Shown: piece by piece, positions 19,746 to 29,055 of the stretch
Numbering within the stretch: the first letter of the stretch is position 1
Layout of the letters: every line of letters begins with the position of its first letter
Source: CAVVSQ01 sp963848825
Lineage (GTDB): Bacteria > Planctomycetota > Planctomycetia > Gemmatales > Gemmataceae
Direction: 5' to 3'
DNA length: 64,000 bases
Assembly (NCBI GenBank): GCA_963848825.1
Contig: CAWKFA010000009.1
Span: 907,579-971,578 of the forward strand
Program-made: the position numbers and the translations under genes
The notes under the pieces: generated by a model
What the model was told of the DNA's origin: nothing
The model's input: only the letters and a program-made list of their open reading frames with translations
The model's database searches: none

Positions 19746-20542
19746 TGAGACTTTGGCCCGCGCAGGTGCTGGCTCTGGCAGCTCCGGAGCGCTTCGGCCC
19801 GGGCGAGCTGCTGATCGGCGGCTTCGGTAAAGTTGCCTTCGAGCAAGGCGGCGTCCGACCTCGTCTTGGCCAGGAGCGCCCGCGCGAAATCGATGAAATT
19901 AAGACCACGCTGCCCTTTATCGAGCACATCGGCCAGGTTATCCGCGCCGGGCAAAGCGGCCGCCGGCGCCAATTCGCCGGCTTGCATGGCGGTGATGGCA
20001 TCATCGAGCAGGAGGACGGCCCGGTCGAGAGCGCCGGTCTCCGCCTCGAATTCTCCTTGCACCAGGAAGCGCATGCCGCGCACGCGCTGCGCCTCCGCCC
20101 GCTGCATGGCGACGATCCGCGCCTGCATGGCGCGGGCCTCGGGCGGCGCCTCCGCGGGAAAGGCTACCTTGGCCGAAAGCTCCGCCGCCCGCTCATGATG
20201 GATTTCGGCATTCTCCAAAAGGCGGGGCGCATCCACGAAATCGCCGTGGAGAAAGTAAGCGACCAGGCCCCGGTTCTCCGCCAGATAACCACAGGCGGCC
20301 TGATAGCGGGAATGTGCATAAAGGAGCTGTTTTTCCAATAGCTCCGCTTTGCCTTTGTCCAACTCTTCCGCCCAGCCTTTTAAAACAGCTTCAGCGCCCT
20401 CATAGTTTTTGTCCGCCAAAAATGCAGTGGTGAGCGTATTGAATACTCCAAAAGCATCCAGCAACGTGTTGCGCAACTGGAGCGAATTGCCGCTTGAGCG
20501 CGCGGCGACGATGCGTTGACTCCAGGCTTTCACGTCATCCAT
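19742..20542 (-). CDS. all-helical, TPR-like hypothetical protein
   Basis: 266 residues, almost entirely amphipathic helix (for example YEGAEAVLKGWAEELDKGKA and QLLYAHSRYQAACGYLAENR), with a spacing of Ala, Tyr and Leu that resembles TPR-like helical repeats. No signal peptide or membrane span. It is translationally coupled to a two-helix membrane protein. The 309 bp upstream (20543-20851) is shared with the divergent gene at 20852 and shows nothing clear beyond possible promoters. I do not recognise a family. Confidence 0.7.
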   Translation of the reverse strand: MDDVKAWSQRIVAARSSGNSLQLRNTLLDAFGVFNTLTTAFLADKNYEGAEAVLKGWAEELDKGKAELLEKQLLYAHSRYQAACGYLAENRGLVAYFLHGDFVDAPRLLENAEIHHERAAELSAKVAFPAEAPPEARAMQARIVAMQRAEAQRVRGMRFLVQGEFEAETGALDRAVLLLDDAITAMQAGELAPAAALPGADNLADVLDKGQRGLNFIDFARALLAKTRSDAALLEGNFTEAADQQLARAEALRSCQSQHLRGPKSQ

Positions 20543-20851
20543 GACTCACTCCCGCGCTCGCTAAAATGGTTGGTGGTACGAACTATTCTGGCATACCGGA
20601 CTCTATACAAGAAGCGCGCTGTCAGGGACAAGCTCAGGTGTGTTTTGCTGGCCGAAGTCGCGGCCGCTCGCCTACCGTAGGGCCAGGCCGAGGCAGTTTC
20701 TGACTGTAAAGATCACAATGTGCGGCCATCTCAGGTCAGCATCCCCCATGACTGATTTGCGTTCATTAACTTGGAGTTGTAGCCCCTATGCCCCCAAATC
20801 GCTACTATAGTTCTACAGCATTACCCACAAACCTAATTGGAGGTCAGTTCC

Positions 20852-21190
20852 ATGGCGAGAAAAGCCGGTGAAAACAAATCCGAGTCAATCCGACAATTAC
20901 TTAGAAAGAACCCGGACATTTCCGCCAACGACGCCATTGCCGAGCTAAAAAAAGGCGGCACCGACGTGGGTGGCAACTTGTTTTATTTTGTCAAAGGCAA
21001 GATGCTGGGTAAAAAAGGCCGCCGCCGCAAAGTCCGTCGCCAGGTTGCCAGCGCGATGGCCGCCAACGGGGCTCCGTCCACCAGCCATAGCGACGTCATC
21101 GCGACCATCAAAAAAGTGATAGGTTTGGCAACTGAAGTTGGCGGGCTCAAGAAACTACAAGCGCTCGTTGAAGCCCTCATCATCCAATAA
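20852..21190 (+). CDS. small basic protein, possible DNA-binding
   Basis: 112 residues starting MARKAGENKSESIRQLLRKN. GGAGGT lies 8 bp before this ATG, which is preferred over the start five codons upstream. The first half (SIRQLLRKNPDISANDAIAE) looks like a small winged-helix or HTH unit; a highly basic stretch follows (KGKMLGKKGRRRKVRRQ, about residues 49-65) and then a helical end (VIATIKKVIGLATEVGGLKK) that could dimerise. Such proteins are often nucleoid-associated or regulatory, but that is inference. A monocistronic gene with a strong ribosome site; a stem-loop follows at 21251. Confidence 0.75.
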   Translation: MARKAGENKSESIRQLLRKNPDISANDAIAELKKGGTDVGGNLFYFVKGKMLGKKGRRRKVRRQVASAMAANGAPSTSHSDVIATIKKVIGLATEVGGLKKLQALVEALIIQ

Positions 21191-21250
21191 GGTGCCGATG
21201 GGTTCAGGGTATTGCCGAAGTTGAGCGGCTTCCCATGCGGCGCTGATATT

Positions 21251-21276
21251 CGTCCGCACGCACCAGCGTGCGGACG
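21251..21276. terminator. 11-bp perfect hairpin between convergent genes
   Basis: CGTCCGCACGC and GCGTGCGGACG enclose the loop ACCA. No T run follows on either strand, so it is a weak or Rho-assisted terminator, or simply an RNA-stabilising hairpin. Confidence 0.5.
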
Positions 21277-21330
21277 ACGCTTCCATCGGCGTCATCTCAT
21301 GACGCGGCCAACTTTCGCCGCGGCTCCCTG

Positions 21331-21904
21331 TCATTCAGGCATTCTTGTGTCATCGTCAAATTCCCGTGCCTCGACATCGGCACCATATTCATGACTGAAG
21401 AAACGGAAGGGCCTGGCCAATTCGCGAAAAACGGCATTGGGCAGGCATACCGTTCCCCATTTGGGGCTGCGCACTTTCATGTGGCGGCGATAGGACTCGA
21501 CGGTGACCGCTCGCAATAGATACGCGCTGTTCGCGCCAGTGCCACAGATCGGGGGTATCCGCGGGTACCGTGACGTTATTGCCGATGCGATACAGGAAAA
21601 CCAACAAACCCACCGAACCTGGTCCGAAGAGACGCGTCCAGCTCGCCATGCCACTCAGGTCTTCTTGGGTGCACCAGTTCTCCCACACATAGCGCTGCTT
21701 GCCGGTGGGGCCGCCCGGAAATTGCCGACCCTTGACGTCCACGAGCAGGCGCAGCCCCATTTGGCTCAGCACGATAAAATCCAGGTTCTTTACGGAGGTG
21801 GTGCCCAGGTGGGTGCGCCGCGATTCATCGACTGCGACCGTACATAAACCTTGCAATTGGAGATAGGACTCGAAGGCAGCTTCATAGGGATTGCTTCGGT
21901 CCAT
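21331..21904 (-). CDS. HYExAFE-type protein, nuclease-like, one frameshift
   Basis: About 190 residues. The N-terminal NPYEAAFESYLQ resembles the signature of the HYExAFE family of planctomycetes. The core NLDFIV followed by LLVDVKGRQFPG has the spacing of a PD-(D/E)xK-type nuclease fold (Asp, then D-x-K), which is inference. The frame changes near 21525; the remaining part YRRHMKVRSPKWGTVCLPNA reads on in the other frame to 21331. It is upstream-divergent from nothing and lies 50 bp before the end of hisS's transcript direction, so it may be co-transcribed with neither neighbour. Confidence 0.7.
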
Positions 21905-21953
21905 GAGGATGTCCCCCTGAGTTTCGCGTCCGGACAGACGCGCCGCTAACGCT

Positions 21954-23280
21954 CTAAGCGTGCAGAGCGGCCTGCACCGCGCTCACGACGTCGTCGGCCT
22001 TGACCGTCGTTTCCGTGCGCAAGGTCAGGTCCTTGATCTTCCAAACCTGCTGAGTAAACTCGTCCGGACCGGCAATGAGTGCCAGCTTGAAGCCGCGTTT
22101 TTCCGCGAACTGTAGTTGGTTGCCGACCTTCTTGGCCTCCGGATAGACTTCAACACCCACGCCCGCATCGCGGAGAGCGCGGGCCATCTTTTGGTAGTCT
22201 CCCAGGCGCTCGGCACTAAATTGCACCATGAAGACGGGCGCCGGCGTGGAGCTTGCCTCCAGAAGGTGCAACTCCTCAAGCGCGGCCACCAGGCGGTCGA
22301 GCCCCAGGGAGGCGCCAACGCCCGGAAGCTGTTGTTTCGTATACAGCCCGGCGAGGTTGTTGTACCGGCCGCCGGAACAAACGCTGCCGATCGTCGGCAA
22401 GTCGCTGAGAAACGTCTCATAAACCGTGCCCGTATAATAATCGAGCCCGCGGGCGATGGCCAAATCGAGCTTGATGTCAGCGCTGTCCACGCCGGCGCGC
22501 GTCACGACGCCGAGCAACTCTTCAAGACGGGCAATGCCCTCGGCGGCCTTGGCGTTGGTGCCAAAATCCCTGGTCAAACGCTCGAGGATTTCGCCATTGC
22601 TGCCAGTCATGTCGGCCAGTGCCAGGAGACGCTGGGCCTGTGCGCCGCCCACGCCGGCCCGGTCAACCAGTTCCTTGGCCACGCCGTCGGCACCAATCTT
22701 GGGCAGCTTGTCGAGGCTGCGCAGCACCGCACCCGTTTGCTGCGCGAGGCCCAGTTCCTCCAGCAGCCCGCTTAGTACCAGGCGATTGTTGACATGAATC
22801 TTGAAACGTCCAACCTTCAAGGCCTTGAGCAGGTCATGAATCACCAACACGACTTCGATATCGGCCGCATTGGCCGTCGTCCCGATGGTGTCGAAATCAC
22901 ATTGCCAGAATTCGCGAAAACGGCCACGTTGTTTCTTTTCGCCGCGCCAGACCGGCCCCATGTGGTAGCGCTTGAACGGCGTTCCTAGCTTGCCGATATG
23001 CTCGGCGGCGAAGCGCGCAAAGGGAATCGTGAGGTCGAAACGCAGGGCGATATCGCGGCCGCCGGAATCGGTGAAGCGATAGAGCTGCTTGTCCGATTCT
23101 TCGCCCCCCTTGCCCAAAAGAATCTCGGCGTATTCGAGCGCGGGGGTATCGATCGGCGCGAAGCCGTACGAGCGGTAGACGCGCCGCGCCTGCTCAAGCA
23201 GGTGCTCGCGCGGCATCATCAATTCCGGGGGATAATCGCGAAAGCCACTTCAGCGTGCGCGGCTGGATCAGGTCGGCCAT
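21954..23280 (-). CDS. hisS: histidyl-tRNA synthetase, one frameshift near the start
   Basis: Class II aminoacyl-tRNA synthetase charging tRNA-His. Motif 2 is RYHMGPVWRGEKKQRGRFRE; the His-specific segment is ARGLDYYTGTVYE; the C-terminal anticodon-binding domain starts near PAPVFMVQF. The proper start is ATG 23280 (MADLIQPRTLK). One extra T near 23255 breaks the expected path into FRDYPPELMMPREHLLEQ, so an internal ATG would wrongly give a 422-residue protein. As the gene is essential and single in most genomes, this shift is almost certainly a sequence error. It starts 14 bp after the stop of the site-2 protease gene, in one operon. Confidence 0.93.
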
Positions 23281-23294
23281 AGCTCAAAGTTCCG

Positions 23295-24356
23295 TCACTT
23301 GTTCTTCATCCGGTCCGCGTAACGTTTGAGAAAGCGATGCTCCTCGTCCGTGAGAGAGTCTTTGCCGTGGGCTTGGATTTTTTGGAGCAGTTCATCGACG
23401 CGGCGGGCCTCGGCCTCCGCGCTTTCTTGCCGCTGCTGCAGCTTGCGCGCGGCGCGGCGCTGGAGCCAGCGCTGCAGAATGTTGGCCTTCTTGCGGCGCG
23501 GTTTGCGCCGCGGTGGGTCGTCCCGTTCCAGACTGGTGTAACCCTGGGAGAAATCGTAGCCAAACAGCGATTCCTCACCGCCGGATTCCAGCGTGATCCA
23601 CTCCTGCTGGCAGGTGATGTAGGTGATATAGGCCAGGGCGATAACCACGACCTCATTAAAGATAATTGCCACGCCCCCGAGTGCGATCATGAAGACAAAG
23701 CCGACGTACACCGTGTAAAGTGTTGCCTGCCGGTAACCGAGGTAGGGCCAGAGACTGGCCTGAAACAAACGGCCGCCATCCCAGGGAAAACCAATGATCA
23801 GAACATTGAGAAGGAAAGTTGCCCAACTGACGTAAAAGAGGCGCGCCAGGATGGTGGCAGCCAGGTTGCCGGTCAACTCTCTGGTGCCGTCCCAGCGGAC
23901 CAGGCTGATCTGGCCGGCGTCATCAACGCGAAAAGGGTACCAAAAAGGGTTCCAGGTCGGTCGAAATGAGGTGTCAAGGACGAATGCCATCGCCAAGCCG
24001 CACGCGACGCAGATCAGCAGATTGACAGCCGGCCCGCCCGCGGCCGTAATGAAATGGGCCCGAGGGTTATGCGGCACATCACAGGCGGCCAGGCCGCCGA
24101 GCGGCCACAGCAAGATCTCATCGGCCTCCCCGCCTACGCGCCGAGCGGCGAAACAATGGCCGAATTCATGCAGCAGCACGGTGACGAAGAGCAGGCCAAG
24201 GATCATGGCCATGTCGATCCACGTTCCCTGATAATAATCCTTGACGGTGACGCGCACGATCAGCACGCAAATAATAAACGGGAAAAAGATGTGAACGCGC
24301 ACCGCGACGCCGAACAGGCGGCCAATCGGAAATGACCAGGAAAAATGATCGCGCAT
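23295..24356 (-). CDS. site-2 protease family protein with cytoplasmic tail
   Basis: 353 residues. The zinc motif is HEFGH (about residues 64-68) and the distal Asp lies in FPWDGGR. Multiple membrane spans cover the first 250 residues; an extracytoplasmic loop (about 125-165) is inserted. The tail is very basic (PPRRKPRRKKANILQRW) and ends in a helical unit IQAHGKDSLTDEEHRFLKRY that also occurs at the ends of planctomycete rhomboid-type proteases (DUF6576-like). It is co-oriented with hisS, with a 14 bp gap. Distinct from the compact S2P at 6188. Confidence 0.87.
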   Translation of the reverse strand: MRDHFSWSFPIGRLFGVAVRVHIFFPFIICVLIVRVTVKDYYQGTWIDMAMILGLLFVTVLLHEFGHCFAARRVGGEADEILLWPLGGLAACDVPHNPRAHFITAAGGPAVNLLICVACGLAMAFVLDTSFRPTWNPFWYPFRVDDAGQISLVRWDGTRELTGNLAATILARLFYVSWATFLLNVLIIGFPWDGGRLFQASLWPYLGYRQATLYTVYVGFVFMIALGGVAIIFNEVVVIALAYITYITCQQEWITLESGGEESLFGYDFSQGYTSLERDDPPRRKPRRKKANILQRWLQRRAARKLQQRQESAEAEARRVDELLQKIQAHGKDSLTDEEHRFLKRYADRMKNK

Positions 24357-24515
24357 GACTCATTACTCGCCGGGAAGTGCCCGAAGTTCCTTGGTAGCAG
24401 TTTAGCAGCCGGCCAAGAAAGACGCAATCACCGGTTTGGCTGATCAAAGCAGCCATCCGGGCGCGTAGGCAAGGGCCGGCAGGGCAGGCCGCCATTCCGG
24501 CTCGCCAGGCTTCAC

Positions 24516-24968
24516 TCATGCCGTGCGTTCGAGAAGGCCGTGCAACTTGTTGAGAGCTCGGATCAAGTCTTCCTGATCGTCCTCGCCGAGGTTCTGCAGA
24601 AGCTCGACGATGCGGCCGACGCGGACAGCCTGATATTCGAGAAGGGACTTTTCACCGACGGCGGTGAGGCAGACGTCGATCTTGCGTTTATCACGCGAGT
24701 TGATGCTGCACTGGATGAGGGGGCGATCCCGGTTTTCCAGCGCGCGGATGACGCGCGACATCTGCGCGGGCAGGACACCCAGGATACGCTGAATGTCGCC
24801 GACGATCATGGTGCCGTTGGTCTGCAGAATGGCCAGCGTGAGAAATTCGACTTCTTTGAGGTCGCCAAGGCGGCGCCGACCACGCAGCGTCGACAGACAG
24901 ATTTGCGTGACCACCTCGAACAACTCATGCGCGATGTCAAGAGTCCTGTGCCCGGTGCCAATGGCCAT
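24516..24968 (-). CDS. MarR-family transcriptional regulator
   Basis: 150-residue winged-helix regulator. The DNA-binding core is LTLAILQTNGTMIVGDIQRI with recognition helix LPAQMSRVIRALENR, followed by the wing INSRDKRKIDVCLTAVGEK. Dimerisation helices occupy both ends. Members respond to small ligands or oxidants and usually repress their own operon or a divergent one. A perfect inverted repeat about 110 bp upstream (25076-25095), between this gene and the divergent 25273 gene, is a candidate operator. Confidence 0.85.
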   Translation of the reverse strand: MAIGTGHRTLDIAHELFEVVTQICLSTLRGRRRLGDLKEVEFLTLAILQTNGTMIVGDIQRILGVLPAQMSRVIRALENRDRPLIQCSINSRDKRKIDVCLTAVGEKSLLEYQAVRVGRIVELLQNLGEDDQEDLIRALNKLHGLLERTA

Positions 24969-25272
24969 GAGAGTTTTCCCATCGCCGGCCGGTGACAGCC
25001 CTCCGGGCGCTGGTGAAGCGGGGGCCCGGGCCGACGAATACGATGCCGTGAAACTTTACTCTTTCCATGATAACGATTGACATGGGGCTGTCAATTGCAA
25101 AGAAGCAATGATTGCGAAAGGGATAACGAACAGGGCAGTTCGGGAGGGATGTAACGATTGTAGGCCTATTTCGCCTGGACAGCGTGAAACCGAACCGCTA
25201 AAAGCAGCGTCCGGCCCATCAAAGTTCCTCTGAGGCCGGTTTTCCCACTCTTCCCCCACGGAGGCGGCCGCC
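24969..25272. other. divergent promoter region between marR-type and YXWGXW genes
   Basis: About 304 bp with no gene. It contains the inverted repeat at 25076-25095, a second small one (TTGC/GCAA, 25094-25107) and a GGAGG ribosome site for the gene at 25273. Promoters for both flanking genes must lie here. Confidence 0.55.
25076..25095. promoter_or_regulatory. candidate MarR operator
   Basis: ATTGACA and TGTCAAT form a perfect 7-bp inverted repeat around TGGGGC. The length and symmetry suit a MarR dimer, and the left arm contains a consensus -35 hexamer TTGACA, so binding could block transcription toward 25273. Function is inferred from position and symmetry only. Confidence 0.45.
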
Positions 25273-26923
25273 ATGCGCCTGTATTTTGCCCGATTTATCG
25301 TCGTTGTTGGTTTTTGCGCCCTTTGTTGTTTTGGCCGCTCGGAAACACGGTCGCAGGAGCAGGCTGCCACCTTCAATGTACCAGTGCCTGGCCAGACTTC
25401 CCCTGGGTCCAACGTGCCGCAGGGCGTGGAAGTCCAGGCCCGCGGGCCCGTGCACGAGGCTTTCGCCACGCCCATCGGCGAGCCGAAACCGACTGCCAGC
25501 GTGAACAAAAAGCCACCACGAAACCTGGACGAGATGGCCCCCGAGGAAAAGCCGGAGGGGGACATGATGTGGATATCCGGCTACTGGGCGTTTGATGACG
25601 ACCGCAATGATTTCCTCTGGGTTTCCGGCTGCTGGCGCGCCAAACCCCAGGGTAAGGACTGGGTGCCCGGCTACTGGCGCGATCAAAATGATCAGTGGCA
25701 GTGGGTCCCGGGCTTTTGGGCGAACGGCGCCACGCGGGAAGCGCCGCGCAGCAGGTTACTTATTATCCTGAACCGCCCGCCCCGCCCCAGATGGCGCCTC
25801 CGGGCGAGCCGCCTTCGGCAGACATGCTCTATGTTCCCGGCAACTGGTACTGGTATGGCAATCGTTACATGTGGCGCACGGGTTACTGGACGCACGGCAG
25901 GGCCGGCTATGTTTACATTGCTTCCCACTATCGCTGGACGCCGTCCGGCTATGTATTCGTGGCCGGTTATTGGGACCTGGTGCCCGCGCGGCGCGGCGTT
26001 CTCTATGCGCCCGTCATCGTTGACCCCGTCATCGTTGCGCGCGGCGGCTATGTCTATACGCCCTATTACGCGGTGCCGGACACGCTGATGCTCGATGCCC
26101 TGTTCGTGCGCCCCGCCACCTGTCATTATTATTTTGGCGACTACTATGGGCCGCGCTATGTCGGTTTTGGGTTTGAAAGCGCGGTGGTTTATAGCCGGCG
26201 CCATTATGAACCGATCGTCGTCTACCAGCGCTGGGAATACCGGGACAATCCCCGCTGGCTGGATGTGCGCATCAACCTGGTGGCGGCGCGTGACGGCGGG
26301 CGGGCCCCTTTGCCGCCACGAACTCTGGTACAGAATACCACCGTCGTCAACAACGTCACCGAATGTGACGAATGTAACCAACGTCACCAAAAATGTGACC
26401 AACAACAACGTGACGAACGTCACCAATAATAAGACCACCTCGATGACACTGGCGCCTGCCAAGTCGGTGATGGCCGCCCAGGGAGTCAAAACGGTGCCAG
26501 TCGATGCGACGTCGCGTTCGCAGATTCAGGCATCTTCTCAGGCGGCACAACAATCGTCCGTGCAGCAACGTCAAAAGACGGAGGTGGCCTCGGCGGGCAC
26601 GGCCAGCCAGGGCCAGCCCCGTGTCGCGTCCTTTAGTGTGCCCCCATCCGCCATTCATGCCGCTCCAGGTGCGACTGCCAATCCTACGGTAGGCGGGCAT
26701 CCCGCCGGCACGGGGAGCAGCACCGGGGGGCCGGCGGCCAGGCAATCTTGGCGGGACAGCGACCAACACGCTCAAGGGACCGGATACCACGAAAAGTCCG
26801 ACTTTAACGCCCTCAACGACGCGTCCGCTGGGAGCGCAAGTCATCCCGCCGAAAACGCCGCCTGTGCCCGTCCGTCCGGTGGACACCAAAAAGGACGACG
26901 GCAAGAAGAAATCCAACAATTAG
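25273..26923 (+). CDS. secreted YXWGXW-repeat-like surface protein, three frameshifts
   Basis: About 550 residues after joining frames. Signal peptide (MRLYFARFIVVVGFCALCCF), then aromatic repeats typical of YXWGXW proteins: WISGYWAFDDDRND, WVSGCWRAKPQGKDWVPGYW, WVPGFWANG, YVPGNWYWYGNRY, then a Tyr-rich section (YYFGDYYGPRYVGFGF). A low-complexity section of repeated V-T-N triplets follows, and a Pro/Thr/Lys-rich end (PKTPPVPVRPVDTKKDDGKK) stops at 26923. Shifts lie near 25745, 26360 (inside the repeated triplets) and 26750. GGAGG precedes the ATG. Probably outer-envelope or matrix-associated. Gene limits differ from any single open frame. Confidence 0.75.
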
Positions 26924-27389
26924 CCTGGAGCAGGGCGCCCATGGCCCGGACTGTAGTCTAAAGGACGGTCGCCGGACACGGATAATCGTCCGCGCTGCCA
27001 GGATGGCCATCATTTGAGCGACGCGGGGCCTCGCGAGAGCGATTCCCGCGTCGTTTCTTTTGCTGTCGGTCAAACGACGCAACTTGCCCCGTCCATTTCT
27101 TTGGTGATTTTTCCCAATTCGTACACCTTCTCCCCCTTAACTCCCCCGTGTAACTGACATAGTCCCCGCGCTCGCCGTTACCCGCTTCACCGTCATCATC
27201 CGACGGTCGGGCAAAGGCGCCAGCCCAGGTAAAGTCGAGGCTACTTTTCTGCCTTCTTTTCTCCCTGTTTTTTCTCCAAAGCCCCTGGATTGGGCATAGT
27301 AGTGGTGAGGTTCTTGTGTCGATCCAAAGCCCAGCGGTATGTGTCCGTGGGAAATCCGGATCGGCGTGTATCGCAACAAAGGAGAAGGC
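26924..27389. other. intergenic region, nothing recognised
   Basis: 466 bp between two envelope-protein genes on the same strand. No convincing coding frame, terminator or repeat was seen. The promoter and ribosome site (AAAGGAG at 27378-27384) of the cysteine-rich gene lie at its right end. Confidence 0.5.
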
Positions 27390-28341
27390 ATGGCCTGCCA
27401 ACCCGTCCGATTCGCTTTGCTGCTTGGCGCCATTACCGCCGTGACGGTTTCACCCGCGCGAGCCGATAATTGTGCGCGCCTGCTCCACGCAACCCTGTAC
27501 CCGCACCATTCAGGTCCACGAATGCGTGCCCGAGACCTACAAGGTCAAACGCACCGTCTACAAGACGGAATGCCGGACCGAGGTCGTGGATAGCTTCCGG
27601 TGCGAACGCGTACCGGAAACCCGCGAACGCACCGTGACCTGCGTCAAACGTATTCCGATCATGAAAGAAGAAGTTCGCAAGGTCTGCAAGAACGTGACGG
27701 AATATGAAGATCGCACCGTCATGAAGACCAGCTACCGGACCGTGTCGGAAACCTGCATGAAGAAGACCATGGTTCGCACCGGTCACTGGGAATGCGAAAC
27801 CGTGTGCAAGACGAACTACATGGCCGTCCTGCACAATCACTTCAACAAGTGCTGCGATCCGTGCAGCCCTTGCTGCAAGGAGCCGGAAACTCGGACCGTC
27901 AGCCACAAGAAGTGGGTTAGCTGCCCCGAGTACAAGGAATGCCCCGTGACCGTATGCAAGAAGGTCTGCGTGCAGACTCCCGTAACTTGCAAGGTCGCGG
28001 TTTGCAAGAAGGTTTGGTGCGAGCAGACCGTGAAGGTTTGCAGCTATCAATGCGTGACCGAAAACCGCGTTGAGAAGTACACCGTGTGCGTCGAGCACAA
28101 GGTCCCCTGCAAGGTCAACCGCACCGTCCGCGTGTGCGTCCCGCACGAGGAAGAAGTCACCTGCACCCGCATGGTGAACCGCTGCGTCAACCGCGAAGTG
28201 CCCGTCAGCACTTGCAACACCTGCGGCACCGCTGCCAACTCTTGCAATACCTGCAACACCTGCAACGATGGCTGCGGCAAAGAAAAACACAGCTTCTTTG
28301 CTCGCTTCCACAAGAACAACGATTGTGGCTGCTGCCGTTAA
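27390..28341 (+). CDS. cysteine-rich YTV-like surface protein, one frameshift
   Basis: About 316 residues. The signal peptide MACQPVRFALLLGAITAVTV is followed by an Ala-rich cleavage region (SPARA). The mature part is built of short repeats alternating Cys, Val/Thr and Arg/Lys (TYKVKRTVYKTECRTEVV, CKKVCVQTPVTCKVAVCKKV) and ends in CNTCGTAANSCNTCNTCNDG. This style matches the cysteine-rich, YTV-type cell-surface proteins known from planctomycetes, which are thought to cross-link the wall. The shift near 27470 separates the signal peptide from the body. GGAG lies 5 bp before the ATG. A strong terminator follows. Confidence 0.82.
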
Positions 28342-28356
28342 TTCGGTATCATCCCT

Positions 28357-28398
28357 AAAAAAACCTCGCCACCTTGATTGGTGGCGAGGTTTTTTTTT
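28357..28398 (+). terminator. bidirectional intrinsic terminator
   Basis: AAACCTCGCCACC (28361-28373) pairs perfectly with GGTGGCGAGGTTT (28380-28392), loop TTGATT, followed by a T run of about nine; an A run precedes it, so it also serves the convergent pilin gene. Confidence 0.95.
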
Positions 28399-28419
28399 GC
28401 CCCGGGTACCGCCGCTCGG

Positions 28420-28605
28420 TCACGAAGAGGCACCGATGACATTGCTAACGGATGTAAACGTCGCGTTGGCATTCGTCCCGAGCGTTGTGATCGCGGCGAT
28501 GCACACCACGATGATCAGCGCCAGCATGACGGCATATTCCACGGCGGTCGGGCCATCCTCACGTTCGACAAATTCGACAACCGCCCGTGAAAGTCGGCAA
28601 AACAT
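28420..28605 (-). CDS. Flp-family type IVb pilin
   Basis: 61-residue pilin-like protein. The prepilin region EREDGPTAVEYAVMLALIIV has the Gly cleavage point and the Glu five residues after it, with one hydrophobic helix, as in Flp pilins processed by a TadV-type peptidase. AAAGGTGA lies just before ATG 28605; a GTG three codons upstream is less likely. No tad assembly genes are nearby, so it is a lone pilin gene served by machinery elsewhere. Convergent with the cysteine-rich protein gene. Confidence 0.88.
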   Translation of the reverse strand: MFCRLSRAVVEFVEREDGPTAVEYAVMLALIIVVCIAAITTLGTNANATFTSVSNVIGASS

Positions 28606-29055
28606 GGAAGTCACCTTTCTGGTCCAGAGAAAGATTTAACCGCAAGGCTTTCTGGAGTGCTTTGCGGCCGTTCCCGGCAAGCGTTGCCGGGAGCTATTTT
28701 GACAAGGTGACTGGCGCGTGACGGGACCATCCCGCACGCTGCCGCTTGGACCACTCCGTTCGGTAGCCTGGCGGTCCTGGGCCTAGACCCGGGATCCATG
28801 GCTTTGCGTCCCACCCTTCCGAGTGGTTTGCCTTTATCGTGGAACAGCGGCGACAGTTACCTCGGCAAATTCCGACGTTCTCAGCGACGGGGACAACCGA
28901 CGGTCGTTTTGACCAACGACCCGATAAAAAAGGGGCCTACGCGAGGCATTCCAAACCTCATTTTTCGTAGGGCGTTTGAAGAGTAGTTCGCCAATTTCGC
29001 CTTGTCAAGAAAAAATAAACGCTCACACAATCCGCACTCCCACCCCAACCCGACC
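28606..29055. other. intergenic region with one hairpin
   Basis: 450 bp without a convincing gene. It contains a perfect 9-bp hairpin at 28672-28692 (TCCCGGCAA/TTGCCGGGA, loop GCG) in the leader of the pilin gene and presumably the pilin promoter. A 62-codon open frame on the plus strand lacks a ribosome site and is not called. Confidence 0.5.

Noticed and set aside
27433..28311. 292-codon Ala/Gly/His-rich frame opposite the cysteine-rich gene
   Set aside because: Its composition is the simple complement of the Cys/Val/Thr codons on the real strand; no start signals.
28798..28986. 62-codon plus-strand frame in the intergenic region
   Set aside because: No ribosome site, no conserved pattern and unusual composition; probably random.
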